A stretch of 39,481 bases of DNA from Thermodesulfobacterium geofontis (GTDB lineage Bacteria; Desulfobacterota; Thermodesulfobacteria; Thermodesulfobacteriales; Thermodesulfobacteriaceae): assembly GCA_002877985.1 (NCBI GenBank), contig PNIK01000001.1, positions 1-39,481 on the forward strand. Reading direction: 5' to 3'. A program made the translations under genes and the position numbers. A model generated the notes under the pieces. That model was not told the origin of the DNA. It worked only from the letters and a program-made list of their open reading frames with translations, and did no database searches. Of this stretch, positions 1 through 8,901 are shown one piece after another (the first letter of the stretch is position 1; each line of letters opens with the position of its first letter).

Positions 1-242
1 AATCTCTCTTCAGTCTTCCTCTGCGCCTCTGCAAGTGCTCTAACTTCATACTCAGTTTTTTTCTGCACTTCTGCAAGCTTTTCTACAGAATCAGCTAATT
101 TTTCTACAGTCTTTTTAAGTTCAAGAAAATCATCTCTTTTTACAATTTCTCCCCAGTATTTAATAAGTTTTAAAATTACTGCCTTAATTTTAGGATCTAA
201 CTCCTCTAAACTTTCATAAAGATCTACAGGAATAACCTGCAT
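1..242 (-). CDS. Coiled-coil DUF3782-like protein, N-terminal part (truncated by window edge)
   Basis: Reading leftward from an ATG at 240-242 gives an open frame of 80 codons that runs off the window. It begins MQVIPVDLYESLEELDPK. After about residue 40 it becomes a heptad-rich coiled coil with a 14-residue unit seen twice (LAEVQKKTEYEVRA, then LAEAQRKTEER). Such LAEAQ-type repeats are typical of proteins annotated DUF3782 in thermophilic bacteria and archaea, which often continue into a PD-(D/E)XK nuclease-like domain; that part is not in the window. A GGGG-type ribosome site precedes the ATG, and a good promoter lies further upstream (284-312). The function is unknown and the family call is from memory of the repeat style. 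Confidence 0.55.
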   Translation of the reverse strand, partial: MQVIPVDLYESLEELDPKIKAVILKLIKYWGEIVKRDDFLELKKTVEKLADSVEKLAEVQKKTEYEVRALAEAQRKTEER

Positions 243-283
243 TTAACAACCCCTTTAATAATTGCCTCAATTTTTAAATTTTT

Positions 284-312
284 AATATACTACACCTTTC
301 CCAAAAATACAA
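284..312 (-). promoter_or_regulatory. Sigma-70-type promoter of the DUF3782-like gene
   Basis: On the minus strand TTGTAT (307-312) and TATATT (284-289) are separated by exactly 17 bases. Transcription would begin near 277 and give a leader of about 35 bases with a GGGG Shine-Dalgarno just before the ATG at 242. The hexamers are close to consensus, but no experimental support exists. Confidence 0.5.
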
Positions 313-340
313 TCTAATTTACCATACCCTCATACTTCTA

Positions 341-380
341 CCACTTCCCATGTGACATAGTTTAGAATAATTTTAAATTA
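341..380 (+). repeat. Imperfect 40-base direct repeat, copy 1
   Basis: First of two adjacent related segments between the DUF3782-like gene and pilD. It shares CACTTCC near its start and ATAGTTTAGAAT plus TTTAAATTA near its end with copy 2 at 383-421. The shared core recurs 42 bases apart (357 and 399). See the findings for what it might be. Confidence 0.5.
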
Positions 381-382
381 GG

Positions 383-421
383 GCACTTCCGAAGTGGTAT
401 AGTTTAGAATGGTTTAAATTA
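383..421 (+). repeat. Imperfect 40-base direct repeat, copy 2, with internal palindrome
   Basis: Second copy of the repeat at 341-380. It holds a perfect small palindrome CACTTC-C-GAAGTG (384-396). Its last bases run into the stop codon of the prepilin peptidase gene (414-416). GAAGTGGTA (391-399) is also the reverse complement of TACCACTTC in the left flank (339-347), so the pair can be read as direct or inverted. Confidence 0.5.
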
Positions 422-1175
422 AAAGAAAGTATAGGAGGCTTGCGAGGGCTAAAAAGGGACCAAAGGGAATTTCGGTTTTTAAATCAAGCTTCTTATTTAC
501 TCCCCTCGTCCTCTGCCATAAATAAACTCCCAAAAAAGCAAGTACACCTGTAATTGAAGCTAACATCAAAATCCAGTAAAAACTTTTATATCCTAAAAAT
601 GCACCTATCCCTCCCATAAGCTTAAAATCACCCATTCCCATTCCTTCTCTTTTAGAGAATTGATAATAAAGCTCATTTATCAAAAAAAGAAGTCCAACTC
701 CAGCAAAACCAGATAAAAGACTTGTTATAAAATCAACAAAAGGATTTAAACCAAAAAGAGAAAAAATCCATCCTATAAAAATAAGACTTAAACTCAGTTT
801 ATCTGGAATTTCTCTTATCTCAAGATCAATAAAAGATGTAAGTATAAGGGTAAGAACATAAAAGGAAAATCCAAAAAAAGTAAACCATCCATAAAGGGAT
901 TTAAACTTAATATAAACCCATAGAAATAAAAAGGCAGTTAATAATTCAACTAAAGGATACTTTAAAGAAATAGGAGCTTTACAATAGGCACATTTTCCTC
1001 TAAGAATAATATAAGAAATAATAGGTATGTTGTGATACCATTTTAAAATATTTCCGCAGTGGGGACAAAAAGAAAAAAGAGGATTTCTGATAGATAAACC
1101 CCTGCTCCATCTATAAATTATCACATTTAAGAAGCTTCCTATACAGAGGCCGAAAATAAAGATCAAAAAAGTCAT
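414..1175 (-). CDS. pilD: Prepilin peptidase (type IV leader peptidase, A24 family)
   Basis: Inner-membrane aspartic protease that cleaves, and usually N-methylates, type IV pilin or pseudopilin leader peptides. The 253-residue protein has the full family layout. A first membrane segment with GSFLNVIIYR is followed by a cytoplasmic loop with a zinc knuckle (C37, C40, C62, C65). Several further helices follow, with the two catalytic aspartates at D117 (FIDLE) and D183 in the GMGD motif (180-183). It follows the PilZ gene after a gap of about 20 bases and is probably the last gene of the run. No pilin or secretion gene is in the window, so its substrates must be encoded elsewhere. The family assignment is very secure. 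Confidence 0.95.
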   Translation of the reverse strand: MTFLIFIFGLCIGSFLNVIIYRWSRGLSIRNPLFSFCPHCGNILKWYHNIPIISYIILRGKCAYCKAPISLKYPLVELLTAFLFLWVYIKFKSLYGWFTFFGFSFYVLTLILTSFIDLEIREIPDKLSLSLIFIGWIFSLFGLNPFVDFITSLLSGFAGVGLLFLINELYYQFSKREGMGMGDFKLMGGIGAFLGYKSFYWILMLASITGVLAFLGVYLWQRTRGVNKKLDLKTEIPFGPFLALASLLYFLLI

Positions 1176-1186
1176 TTTAAAGATCT

Positions 1187-1567
1187 TTAACTTTTTTCTG
1201 AATTTTCTTTCTTTCCGCTTTCTTCAAGGGCTTTTTTATAGGCTGATTTTGCTTCCTCTATATAAAGAAGTGCCTTGATGAAATAATTCCATACTGTTTT
1301 CATATCCTTATCTATATCAACTATTTCTATTCCAAGCCCTGGTTCTTCAGGAGTTCCGTGGTGAATAACCACTCCATATATAGGAATTGTCCCTACATCT
1401 GGAATTTCCACCTCAAAATAAATCAATTTGTTAATAGGGATTTTCTTATCAGTTTTTATAAAACAGCCTTTATAAGAAACATTTAAAACCTCATAGGGAT
1501 TTCCCTCACCAGGAAAAAAGGCTTTAAGTCTGGTTATACATCTTGGATATCTCCTAAGATCTATCAT
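1187..1567 (-). CDS. PilZ domain protein (predicted c-di-GMP receptor)
   Basis: Protein of 126 residues made almost entirely of one PilZ domain. It has the RxxxR motif (R5...R9) and the N29-x-S-x-x-G34 motif (NVSYKG) that together bind cyclic di-GMP. The charged C-terminal 30 residues are helical. It overlaps the end of the nnr gene by 14 bases and is followed by the prepilin peptidase gene. That context suggests a role in coupling c-di-GMP to pilus or surface functions, but this is inference. Both ligand motifs look intact, so c-di-GMP binding is likely. Confidence 0.85.
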   Translation of the reverse strand: MIDLRRYPRCITRLKAFFPGEGNPYEVLNVSYKGCFIKTDKKIPINKLIYFEVEIPDVGTIPIYGVVIHHGTPEEPGLGIEIVDIDKDMKTVWNYFIKALLYIEEAKSAYKKALEESGKKENSEKS

Positions 1568-3122
1568 TTTTAAGCTCCTTTAAAATTTTGGGTACAGTTT
1601 CTGCTACCTCAGTAGCAGTGTAGCCAAAGGGTCCTAAGGTTTTGCTTAAATATTTTCCAGCCTCTCCGTGTAAATAAACTGCAAGAGAGGTTCCAATAAA
1701 GGGATCATATCCTTGGGCTATAAATGCTCCTATAAGACCTGATAAAATATCTCCCTGCCCTCCCTGTGAAAGACCAGGTTCATCAATTGAAGATATACCA
1801 CATCTTCCATCAGGAGAATACACAATGCTATGAGGTCCCTTTAGAACCACTATTGCATCTGTCAATTGAGAAAGTCTTTTTGCAGATTCTAAACGATCTC
1901 TCATAATTTCATCCTTTGAAACCTTTAAAAGTCTTACTGCCTCTCCAGGATGGGGAGTTATAATTTTTGGTGCTCTATAGTTTTTTAAAATTTCAGGATT
2001 TTCAGAAAGATGCGTTAAGGCATCGGCATCAATAACTAAGGGTATCTCTAACCTGGGTATTAAATCAAAAAATAAATTTTTAACCTCCTCACTCAATCCA
2101 AGCCCCGGTCCTATAACAAGAACACTTTTATTTTTAACTATTTCTAATATTTTCATCAAATTTTTATACGAAATTTCACCTTTATCATTTTCTTCAAAAC
2201 CAGCAGTCAAAATTTCAGGAATCATTGAAGAATAAATTTTTTGAAGACTTTTGGTTGAGGCAAGAGTTACAAGCCCTGCCCCTCCCTTTAAGGCACCAAG
2301 TGCACAAAGAGCACCTGCACCACTTTTACCTCTGCTTCCAGCTAAGATAACTACATGCCCAAAAGTGCCTTTATGAGTATATCCCCTTCTTGGTTTAAAA
2401 ACTATTTTTGCCCAATTTAAATCTAAGTATTCTCTTTTTGGTCCTTTTTCTTCAATAATTTTTTTAGGAAATCCAATAGGAACAATTTCAAGTTTCCCTA
2501 CATATTCTTTTCCTGGATAAAAGAAATGTCCAACCTTAGGAAGTTCAAAGGTTACGGTTAAATCTGCTTTTACTGCAGTTCCCAAAATTTGTCCAGTTTC
2601 AGCACATACTCCAGAAGGTATATCCACAGCCACAACTTTTGCTTCTTTTTTTTCTTTATATGTATTTATCTCCTCTATCACTTCTTTAAAAACTCCTTCT
2701 ACACTTCTTTTAAGACCTGTCCCAAAAATAGCATCAACTAAAATATCGGGAAAGTAAGAATAAAGTAAATTTTTGAAAACTGAAAGGTCTTTAATTTCTT
2801 CTAAAGATAAATTTAAGTTTTCGAGAATTTTTAAATTTATTAAGGCTTCACCTTTATATTTTTCTTTTTTGCAAAGTAAAAGCACTTTCACTTCATAATC
2901 CATATCCCAGAGATGGCGTGCACAAACCATTCCGTCTCCACCATTATTTCCAGGTCCACAAATTATCAAAACTTTTCTATATCTTTCCAAGGGGTAATAA
3001 CTTAAAATTTTTTCTGCTACCCCTAAACCAGCTCTTTCCATCAAAACTTCAGCAGAAATACCAAGAAAATTAATGACTACTTTATCTAATTCTTGCATCT
3101 CAGAACCTGTAACTACTTTCAT
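1554..3122 (-). CDS. nnr: Bifunctional NAD(P)HX epimerase / ADP-dependent NAD(P)HX dehydratase
   Basis: Repairs hydrated NADH and NADPH, damage products favoured by heat. The protein has 522 residues and the usual two-domain fusion. Residues 1 to about 220 are the YjeF_N epimerase domain, with GPGNNGGDG (56-64), FGTG (133-136) and VAVDIPSGV (164-172). Residues about 235-515 are the ribokinase-fold dehydratase, with GSRGKSGAGA (262-271), DADA (365-368), PHPGE (390-394), LKGP (427-430) and the catalytic GQGD loop (455-458). It lies 23 bases downstream of acpS and overlaps the PilZ gene. Length and motifs match full-length bacterial Nnr. Confidence 0.95.
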   Translation of the reverse strand: MKVVTGSEMQELDKVVINFLGISAEVLMERAGLGVAEKILSYYPLERYRKVLIICGPGNNGGDGMVCARHLWDMDYEVKVLLLCKKEKYKGEALINLKILENLNLSLEEIKDLSVFKNLLYSYFPDILVDAIFGTGLKRSVEGVFKEVIEEINTYKEKKEAKVVAVDIPSGVCAETGQILGTAVKADLTVTFELPKVGHFFYPGKEYVGKLEIVPIGFPKKIIEEKGPKREYLDLNWAKIVFKPRRGYTHKGTFGHVVILAGSRGKSGAGALCALGALKGGAGLVTLASTKSLQKIYSSMIPEILTAGFEENDKGEISYKNLMKILEIVKNKSVLVIGPGLGLSEEVKNLFFDLIPRLEIPLVIDADALTHLSENPEILKNYRAPKIITPHPGEAVRLLKVSKDEIMRDRLESAKRLSQLTDAIVVLKGPHSIVYSPDGRCGISSIDEPGLSQGGQGDILSGLIGAFIAQGYDPFIGTSLAVYLHGEAGKYLSKTLGPFGYTATEVAETVPKILKELKNDRS

Positions 3123-3145
3123 GGTAGCTTTATGTTATTTAATTC

Positions 3146-3532
3146 TTATTTAGGATTCCCTAAAATTACAACTATACTAATAGTATATTCATTTTCATGA
3201 GATAAGGCAAGATAAATTTTTTCTCCACCCCTTTCTTGAAATATCTCTTTTGCTTTTCCAGTAAGTACTAAAAATGGGGTTCCATCTTTAAAATTTCTTT
3301 TTAAAATTATTTCTCTGAAAGAAAAGGGGGTGTATCCTCCCAGAGCTTTAAAAAATGCCTCTTTAGATGCAAAGGCTGATGCTAAATGAAAGGATATGTT
3401 TTTTCTTTTAAAGGCATATTCTATTTCTTCCTCTGAAAAAACTTTTTTTAAAAATCTTGAGCCATATTGATCCAATAACTTTTGAATTCTTGGAATATGA
3501 ACTAAATCTACACCTATGCCTATGAGATCCAT
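3146..3532 (-). CDS. acpS: Holo-[acyl-carrier-protein] synthase
   Basis: Transfers 4'-phosphopantetheine from CoA to the serine of acyl carrier protein. The 128-residue protein has the two AcpS signatures: GIGVDLV with D9, and FASKEAFFKALG with E58. These are the metal ligands of the family. The start overlaps the end of rpiB by 13 bases, so translation is probably coupled. Its substrate AcpP is encoded three genes upstream in the same run. Confidence 0.96.
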   Translation of the reverse strand: MDLIGIGVDLVHIPRIQKLLDQYGSRFLKKVFSEEEIEYAFKRKNISFHLASAFASKEAFFKALGGYTPFSFREIILKRNFKDGTPFLVLTGKAKEIFQERGGEKIYLALSHENEYTISIVVILGNPK

Positions 3533-3978
3533 TTATTTTTTGTAAGTTCTTCTATAAGATTAATTCTTCTTTCGTGCCTTCCTCCTTCAAAGGGTGTTTC
3601 TAAAAAGACTTTAACAATTTCTATGGCTATCCCATCTCCTATAATTCTTCCTCCAAGAACAAGAACATTTGCATTATTGTGAAGTCTTGCCATTTTTGCT
3701 GAAAAAGGTTCGTGGCAGAGAGCGGCTCTTATTCCGGAAAATCTATTGGCCACAATACTCATTCCAAGTCCTGTTCCACAAATAAGAATACCAAAGTCTG
3801 CCTCTTTATTAAGAATTTTTCCTACTGCTTTGGCTCCATATTCTGGATAATCAACTGATTCAGGAGAAAAACAACCTACATCTATAACTTTATAATTTTC
3901 TTTTTGAAGAAATTCTTTTATTTTTTCTTTAAGAAAGTATCCAGCGTGATCCGAAGCTATTACTATTGATTTTCCCAT
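3520..3978 (-). CDS. rpiB: Ribose 5-phosphate isomerase B
   Basis: Interconverts ribulose 5-phosphate and ribose 5-phosphate in the pentose phosphate pathway (LacAB/RpiB family). At 152 residues it shows the N-terminal ASDHAG with D10 and H11, the catalytic cysteine C67 in [10 protein letters not shown], and histidines H89 and H100 (ARLHNNAN). It overlaps fabF by 16 bases and acpS by 13 bases. The order acpP-fabF-rpiB recurs in related anaerobes, so the mix of lipid and sugar genes is not itself odd. Confidence 0.95.
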   Translation of the reverse strand: MGKSIVIASDHAGYFLKEKIKEFLQKENYKVIDVGCFSPESVDYPEYGAKAVGKILNKEADFGILICGTGLGMSIVANRFSGIRAALCHEPFSAKMARLHNNANVLVLGGRIIGDGIAIEIVKVFLETPFEGGRHERRINLIEELTKNKWIS

Positions 3979-5204
3979 TTTTTGAAAACCAGACAGGCAT
4001 TTGTCCCGCCAAAACCAAAAGCATTAGAAAGGGCTATTTTTATATCTGCTTTGCGAGCCTGATTGGGTACATAATCAAGATCGCATTCAGGATCAGGATT
4101 TTCTAAATTTATAGTAGGTGGAACAATACCTTCGTAAAGGGTAAGAACAGTTAACACTGCCTCCAAACCACCTGCACCGCCAAGAAGATGTCCTGTCATG
4201 GATTTAGTAGAAGATACCATCAGTTTATAGGCATGCTCTCCAAAAACTTTTTTGATAGCCTTTGTTTCAGAAACATCATTAAGAGGGGTGCTTGTTCCAT
4301 GAGCATTTATATAATCTACTTGATGAGGTTCAATTCCTGCATCCTTAAGAGCAAGTTCCATACATTTGGCAGCACCTTCACCCTCAGGAGGTGGAGCTGT
4401 CATATGATAGGCATCTGCATTATAGGCATATCCGATTAATTCTGCATAAATTTTAGCTCCTCTTTTTTGGGCATGTTCCAAATCTTCAAGAATAAGTATC
4501 CCACAGCCTTCTGCTATAACAAATCCGTCTCTTTCTGCATCAAAAGGGCGAGATGCCTTCTCAGGTTCATCATTTCTTGTGGAGAGAGCTTTCATCACTG
4601 AAAAACCAGCTATACAAAGAGGAGTTATCACACTTTCTGTTCCTCCGCAGATCATTGCTTTTACCTTTCCTTCCCTTATAAGCTTAAAGGCTTCTCCTAT
4701 GGCGTGATTCCCAGCTGCACAGGCGGTACATATGGTACTGTTTGGCCCCTTTGCCCCAAATAAAATAGCTACTTGACCTGCAGCCATGTTTGGAATAATC
4801 ATGGGAATGAAAAAGGGGCTAACTCTTCTATAACCCTTTTCATCAAGAATTCTGGTATAATGTTCAATTAACCCAACTCCTCCCATCCCCACACCTATAA
4901 TAACTCCCACTTCATCTCCAAGATTATTTAAAGGTAATCCTGCATCCTCTAAAGCCATTCGAGTCCCTGCTATAGCATATTGGATAAAAGTATCTATACG
5001 GGAAACAAGTTTTGCTGGCATAAATTCTTCAGGCTTAAAACCTTTTACCTCTCCTGCAATCTGACTTGGAAAAGCTGAAGCATCAAATTTGGTAATTTTT
5101 CCAATCCCGGATTTCCCAGTTTTTATATTTTTCCAAGTTTCTTCAACACCTATTCCAAGAGGTGTTACTGCACCAAGTCCTGTAACTACTACCCTTTTTT
5201 TCAC
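3963..5204 (-). CDS. fabF: 3-oxoacyl-[acyl-carrier-protein] synthase II
   Basis: Condensing enzyme of fatty acid elongation, in the cytoplasm. The 413-residue protein has the thiolase-fold Cys-His-His triad: C162 in TACAAG, H302 in [11 protein letters not shown] and H339 in [11 protein letters not shown]. It starts with GTG (5202-5204), and the frame opens directly into [16 protein letters not shown], the normal KAS II start. AGGT and AGGA stretches lie just upstream. It is 16 bases downstream of acpP. Confidence 0.97.
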   Translation of the reverse strand: MKKRVVVTGLGAVTPLGIGVEETWKNIKTGKSGIGKITKFDASAFPSQIAGEVKGFKPEEFMPAKLVSRIDTFIQYAIAGTRMALEDAGLPLNNLGDEVGVIIGVGMGGVGLIEHYTRILDEKGYRRVSPFFIPMIIPNMAAGQVAILFGAKGPNSTICTACAAGNHAIGEAFKLIREGKVKAMICGGTESVITPLCIAGFSVMKALSTRNDEPEKASRPFDAERDGFVIAEGCGILILEDLEHAQKRGAKIYAELIGYAYNADAYHMTAPPPEGEGAAKCMELALKDAGIEPHQVDYINAHGTSTPLNDVSETKAIKKVFGEHAYKLMVSSTKSMTGHLLGGAGGLEAVLTVLTLYEGIVPPTINLENPDPECDLDYVPNQARKADIKIALSNAFGFGGTNACLVFKKWENQ

Positions 5205-5220
5205 TATCCTACCTCTTAAA

Positions 5221-5460
5221 TTATTGTTGCCCTGTTTTTGCTTTTATGTATTCTATAACATCCTTTACTGTTCTTAACTTTTCTGCTTCCTCATCTGGGA
5301 CTTCCATTCCAAAAGCTTCCTCCATAGCCATAACAAGTTCAACAAGATCAAGGGAATCTGCTCCTAAATCATCAACAAAAGAAGCTTCAAGCTTAATTTG
5401 ATCTTTAGAAAGATTTAATTTCTGAGAAATGATCTCAATAACTTTTTCTTCTACAGACAT
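5221..5460 (-). CDS. acpP: Acyl carrier protein
   Basis: Small acidic carrier of acyl intermediates in fatty acid and lipid A synthesis. The 79 residues include the invariant [10 protein letters not shown], with S36 as the phosphopantetheine attachment site. A strong Shine-Dalgarno (GGAGG) lies 7 bases before the ATG, the best in this run and as expected for an abundant protein. About 68 bases separate it from lptG, and a separate promoter could sit there; I see TTGTCT but no convincing -10 at the right distance. Confidence 0.97.
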   Translation of the reverse strand: MSVEEKVIEIISQKLNLSKDQIKLEASFVDDLGADSLDLVELVMAMEEAFGMEVPDEEAEKLRTVKDVIEYIKAKTGQQ

Positions 5461-5528
5461 AGATAACCTCCTATAACAATTTTTTCCTTTCTTTTTACCA
5501 GATTTTCCTAAAAAGACAAGATAAAAAA

Positions 5529-6593
5529 TTACTTTTTAAATAGAATTAATAAAAAACTAAAAAAGCTGATTACTATAGAAAGGAATAGCAAAATACTCGC
5601 AACAAAAATGCCTTTTCTTATAAGCGCCTGTAAGAAAAGATAAAAGATTAATAAAATAAAATACCAAATTAAACTTTTAAGAAAGGGTTCTATTACTTGA
5701 GAGGGCGCATAATTTTTTACAAAAATTACCATAGGAAATAAGCCCAAGAAAAGGGGTATGAAAATATAAATCACTTTCAAAAATATCTCTGCCAATACTT
5801 CTTCATAAGGTCTATTAACCATTTTCAGAAATTTGTATCTCTCAAATAGCTCTTTCATAGATAAGAACTTTAAAGGCTTTTCTACTACTACCAAAGTTTC
5901 TGGTTTTAAGGGAAGATCAGCTTCTAAATTTTCAAAAAACTCGGGGGAAAAATTTTTAGTATCCTCTTGAATAATAACCTCCTTTAAGATCCATTTTTTA
6001 GACTTATAATATCCCTCCTTTGCCCATATAACCTTTTTTGGTTCCTCTTTATTTACAAAAACAACAAGTATATCCTGTAAATATTCACCTTTTGGTTCAA
6101 GAGGTTTGGCTATTAAATAAAAATCTGAACCTCTGAGAAAGATCTGCTCATTAAATATTAAATAATACTCTCTTTTTTCTGCTATTTTATAATCCCAAGT
6201 ATAAAGGCTTAAGAAAGCTGCTTTAGGAAATATAATACTTATGGCTAACCCTCCCATTAAAGCAAAGAAAAAAATTCCCTTCCCTATAAGGCTAATGATT
6301 TCTTTTTTAGAAAATCCAAGAGAAAAAAAAGCAAGAAGCTCCCCAGTTCTTGTTAACCAAAAAAGTAAAAGTATTCCCGATAATCCACAAACAAAAGGGA
6401 AAAATTCATAGAAATTGGCTAAGGATTTCCAAAAAACATAAGCTAAAAAAAGATAAAAAGGCTTTTTAAAAGATAAAAAACTTCCCAATTTTTCAAAAAA
6501 ATCCACTAAAAAGTAAAAAACTGAAAAAATGAATAGTAAAAGTAAATTTACTTTAATAAGATCTGCTAAAAGATATTTTTTGTAAATTCTCAT
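5529..6593 (-). CDS. lptG: LPS export ABC transporter permease LptG (YjgP/YjgQ family)
   Basis: Inner-membrane subunit of the LptB2FG machine that pulls LPS out of the membrane towards LptC and LptA. The 354-residue protein shows the family layout. Three hydrophobic helices lie in the first 125 residues, a soluble periplasmic jellyroll-type region runs from about 125 to 265, and three helices lie in the last 90. Its ATG overlaps the lptF stop (ATGA). I call it LptG only because the family order is usually lptF then lptG; sequence alone does not separate the two here. Confidence 0.85.
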   Translation of the reverse strand: MRIYKKYLLADLIKVNLLLLFIFSVFYFLVDFFEKLGSFLSFKKPFYLFLAYVFWKSLANFYEFFPFVCGLSGILLLFWLTRTGELLAFFSLGFSKKEIISLIGKGIFFFALMGGLAISIIFPKAAFLSLYTWDYKIAEKREYYLIFNEQIFLRGSDFYLIAKPLEPKGEYLQDILVVFVNKEEPKKVIWAKEGYYKSKKWILKEVIIQEDTKNFSPEFFENLEADLPLKPETLVVVEKPLKFLSMKELFERYKFLKMVNRPYEEVLAEIFLKVIYIFIPLFLGLFPMVIFVKNYAPSQVIEPFLKSLIWYFILLIFYLFLQALIRKGIFVASILLFLSIVISFFSFLLILFKK

Positions 6594-7690
6594 AGATATA
6601 TCTCTCTTTTTCTTTTAAATCCAAAATATTGAAAAATAAGTAAAAGACTGACCAAAAAATAAAAAGACAAAAAACTCCAGAAAGGAAAGATTTTCCCATT
6701 TTCTCCTAAGGAAGAAAAGAAATTATAAAAAATATAAAAAATTAGAAAAACAGCTATTCCAAGAAAAAAAAGTAAAAATCTATAAGAGGTTTTAATATAA
6801 ATACCAAGGAAAAAAGCTTGAAAAGCTAAAAATAAAGCTGAAAGGGGAAAGAAAAATCTTTGATAGTATTCGTTTAAATATCTGAAATAATCTGAAGTTC
6901 CGGGTTTAAGACCCCTTATATCCTCTTTTAATTCAGAAAAACTTTTTTCTCCCCTTTTAAAATAAAGCTTCTCTTCTTCAAGGATTTTAGTATTTAGTCT
7001 AAACTTATAATCTCCAAATCTTAAAACTTCTATATTACTTTGAGGATCTATAAAAATTCCCCATCCCTTTACTAAAGTAAATATATTTTCATTGGCAGAA
7101 TAACTTCCATTTTGGGAAATGAAAAATCCTTTTTTACCATTTGTTTCTCTTTTTAAGAGGAATATATTTTTAAAATAATGGGTTTTATCTATTTTTTCAG
7201 CTTTTCTAACATAAAGGTAGAAATCCTTACCTAAGGAGATAGGTTTTTTTTCTGGGAAAGGTTTTTCTATCTGAGCTTTAACCAGTTCTATCTGAATCTC
7301 TTTCACCTGTCTCTTAGACCAGGGAGAAAGGAAAAAATGGGCTAAAAAGGTTATTAATAAACTGATTAAAGAAAAAACAAGAAGGGGTTTCATAAAATCT
7401 TTTAAAGAAAAACCTAAGGAACAAAAGGCAAGTACTTCCTTTTCATATTTGAGTCTATGTATAGCAAAAAGGACTCCCATAAAAACTGATAAAGTATAAA
7501 TAAAGGATAGGAGTTGAAAAAAAATATAAATAAAGAGCTGAAAAATAACCTTAAACGATGGATTCAATTCTAAAAAATCCTGAAGTTTGATTATTCCCTG
7601 AACCAGAGTTATAATAGCGCTAAATACTATAAAAAAAACAAAGGTGTAAAAAAAATATTCTTTAAGATGGTATTTCCAAAAAATTTTCAT
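6590..7690 (-). CDS. lptF: LPS export ABC transporter permease LptF (YjgP/YjgQ family)
   Basis: Partner of the next gene in the LptB2FG LPS extractor. It has 366 residues with the same topology: three N-terminal helices (about 12-33, 50-72, 100-122), a soluble middle (about 125-275) and three C-terminal helices. CSLGFSLKDF after helix 2 resembles the coupling-helix region [10 protein letters not shown] of the downstream paralogue. It starts 44 bases from the divergently transcribed hemW, so the two must share or overlap promoter DNA. The F versus G label rests on gene order. Confidence 0.85.
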   Translation of the reverse strand: MKIFWKYHLKEYFFYTFVFFIVFSAIITLVQGIIKLQDFLELNPSFKVIFQLFIYIFFQLLSFIYTLSVFMGVLFAIHRLKYEKEVLAFCSLGFSLKDFMKPLLVFSLISLLITFLAHFFLSPWSKRQVKEIQIELVKAQIEKPFPEKKPISLGKDFYLYVRKAEKIDKTHYFKNIFLLKRETNGKKGFFISQNGSYSANENIFTLVKGWGIFIDPQSNIEVLRFGDYKFRLNTKILEEEKLYFKRGEKSFSELKEDIRGLKPGTSDYFRYLNEYYQRFFFPLSALFLAFQAFFLGIYIKTSYRFLLFFLGIAVFLIFYIFYNFFSSLGENGKIFPFWSFLSFYFLVSLLLIFQYFGFKRKREIYL

Positions 7691-7734
7691 CTACATAATT
7701 TTAAAATTTTTTTGAGAAATTTGAAGAAACCTTA

Positions 7735-8901
7735 ATGGAAAAAATAAGTTCTGGACTGTATCTTCATGTGCCATTTTGCTTAAAAAAGTGTCCCTATTGT
7801 GATTTTTATTCGTTGAGTATAAAGGTATCAAAATATTTAGAAAATAAATATTTAAAGGCTATAAAAAGAGAATTAAGCCTCTTAAAATCCTTTTTGGAAA
7901 AAAAATTTGAGATAAAAAGTCTTTCTTTTATAACTTTTTATGCAGGGGGAGGAACACCTTCTCTTCTTTCTCCTCATTTTTACGAAGATCTTTTTAATTT
8001 TTTAGTTAAGAATTTTAAATTTTCTCCTAAGGAACTTACCATAGAGGCTAATCCTGAAACACTTACCTTAGAAAAAACAAAAGCTTTTTATGAAATTGGA
8101 TTTAATCGTATAAGTCTTGGAGTACAAAGTTTTTCTCAAAGGGGATTAAAATTTTTAGGAAGGCTTCATAATTTGAGGGATATTTTTAAAGCATTGGAGT
8201 TTATTCTAAAAAGCGGTTTTAAAAATTTTTCCTTGGATTTTATATTTGGATGGAAGGGGCAGGGAGAAAAAACTCTAAAAAAGGAAATTCTAAAAGCTTT
8301 AGAATATAAACCTCCCCATTTATCTTTTTATGAATTAACCTTGGAAAAAGGGACAGTCTTTTATCAAATTTTTAAGGGAAAAAAATACTGGATAAAGGAA
8401 GAGAGATTATTGAACCTTTATAAGATAATTGAAGAAACTTTAAAAATTAACGGTTATGAAAGATATGAAATCTCCAATTATGCCCTTGCTGGATTTAAAT
8501 GTAAACACAACCTTATTTATTGGGAACTTAAACCCTATTTAGGTCTTGGTCCCTCTGCTGTATCAAGAGTTGAAAATTTAAGATGGAAGAATCCAAAAGA
8601 TCTTAATTATTATTTTGAGAGTCTTTTAAAAGAAAATAAACTCCCTTTAAAAATAGTTGAAAATCTTGATAATTGCGAATTTGCTAAGGAATATATATTT
8701 ATGGGATTAAGATTACAAGAGGGTATTAGTTTAAAAAAATTAAAGAAGAAGTACAATTATTCCTTATCTGAGGAAATCTTAGATACTCTAATAAAAGAAA
8801 AATTAATAGAAAGAAAAAATAAAAAAATAAGACTAACTTTTGAGGGAAAACTTTTACATAATCAAATAGTATTACTTTTATGGAGAAGTTTATACAATTA
8901 G
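7735..8901 (+). CDS. hemW: HemW-type radical SAM heme chaperone (HemN-like)
   Basis: Radical SAM protein of the HemN/HemW group. The 388-residue sequence opens with LYLHVPFCLKKCPYCDFYS, carrying the CxxxCxxC [4Fe-4S] motif (C15, C19, C22). GGGTPS (71-76), EANPE, RISLGVQSF and YEISNYA follow. HVPFC directly before the cluster and the short N-terminus are HemW-like; true HemN is longer. HemW delivers heme to apo-proteins rather than oxidising coproporphyrinogen. That also fits an organism expected to make heme by the siroheme (Ahb) route. No strong ribosome site precedes the ATG. Confidence 0.88.
   Translation: MEKISSGLYLHVPFCLKKCPYCDFYSLSIKVSKYLENKYLKAIKRELSLLKSFLEKKFEIKSLSFITFYAGGGTPSLLSPHFYEDLFNFLVKNFKFSPKELTIEANPETLTLEKTKAFYEIGFNRISLGVQSFSQRGLKFLGRLHNLRDIFKALEFILKSGFKNFSLDFIFGWKGQGEKTLKKEILKALEYKPPHLSFYELTLEKGTVFYQIFKGKKYWIKEERLLNLYKIIEETLKINGYERYEISNYALAGFKCKHNLIYWELKPYLGLGPSAVSRVENLRWKNPKDLNYYFESLLKENKLPLKIVENLDNCEFAKEYIFMGLRLQEGISLKKLKKKYNYSLSEEILDTLIKEKLIERKNKKIRLTFEGKLLHNQIVLLLWRSLYN

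Noticed and set aside
341..421. Possible CRISPR array from the two 40-base repeats
   Set aside because: Only two imperfect copies lie almost end to end, 42 bases apart, with no spacer between them. No cas gene is in the window.
5461..5528. Separate acpP promoter or lptG terminator in the 68-base gap
   Set aside because: TTGTCT and TGTTATAG-like stretches exist but at the wrong spacing, and no hairpin is visible.
7691..7734. Divergent promoters in the 44-base lptF/hemW gap
   Set aside because: A TAAAAT lies at 7702-7707, but no matching -35 is present on either strand at an acceptable distance, so I did not list it.
8880..8901. Frameshift joining hemW and the methyltransferase
   Set aside because: Both products are full length for their families. 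The 22-base overlap is an ordinary operon overlap.
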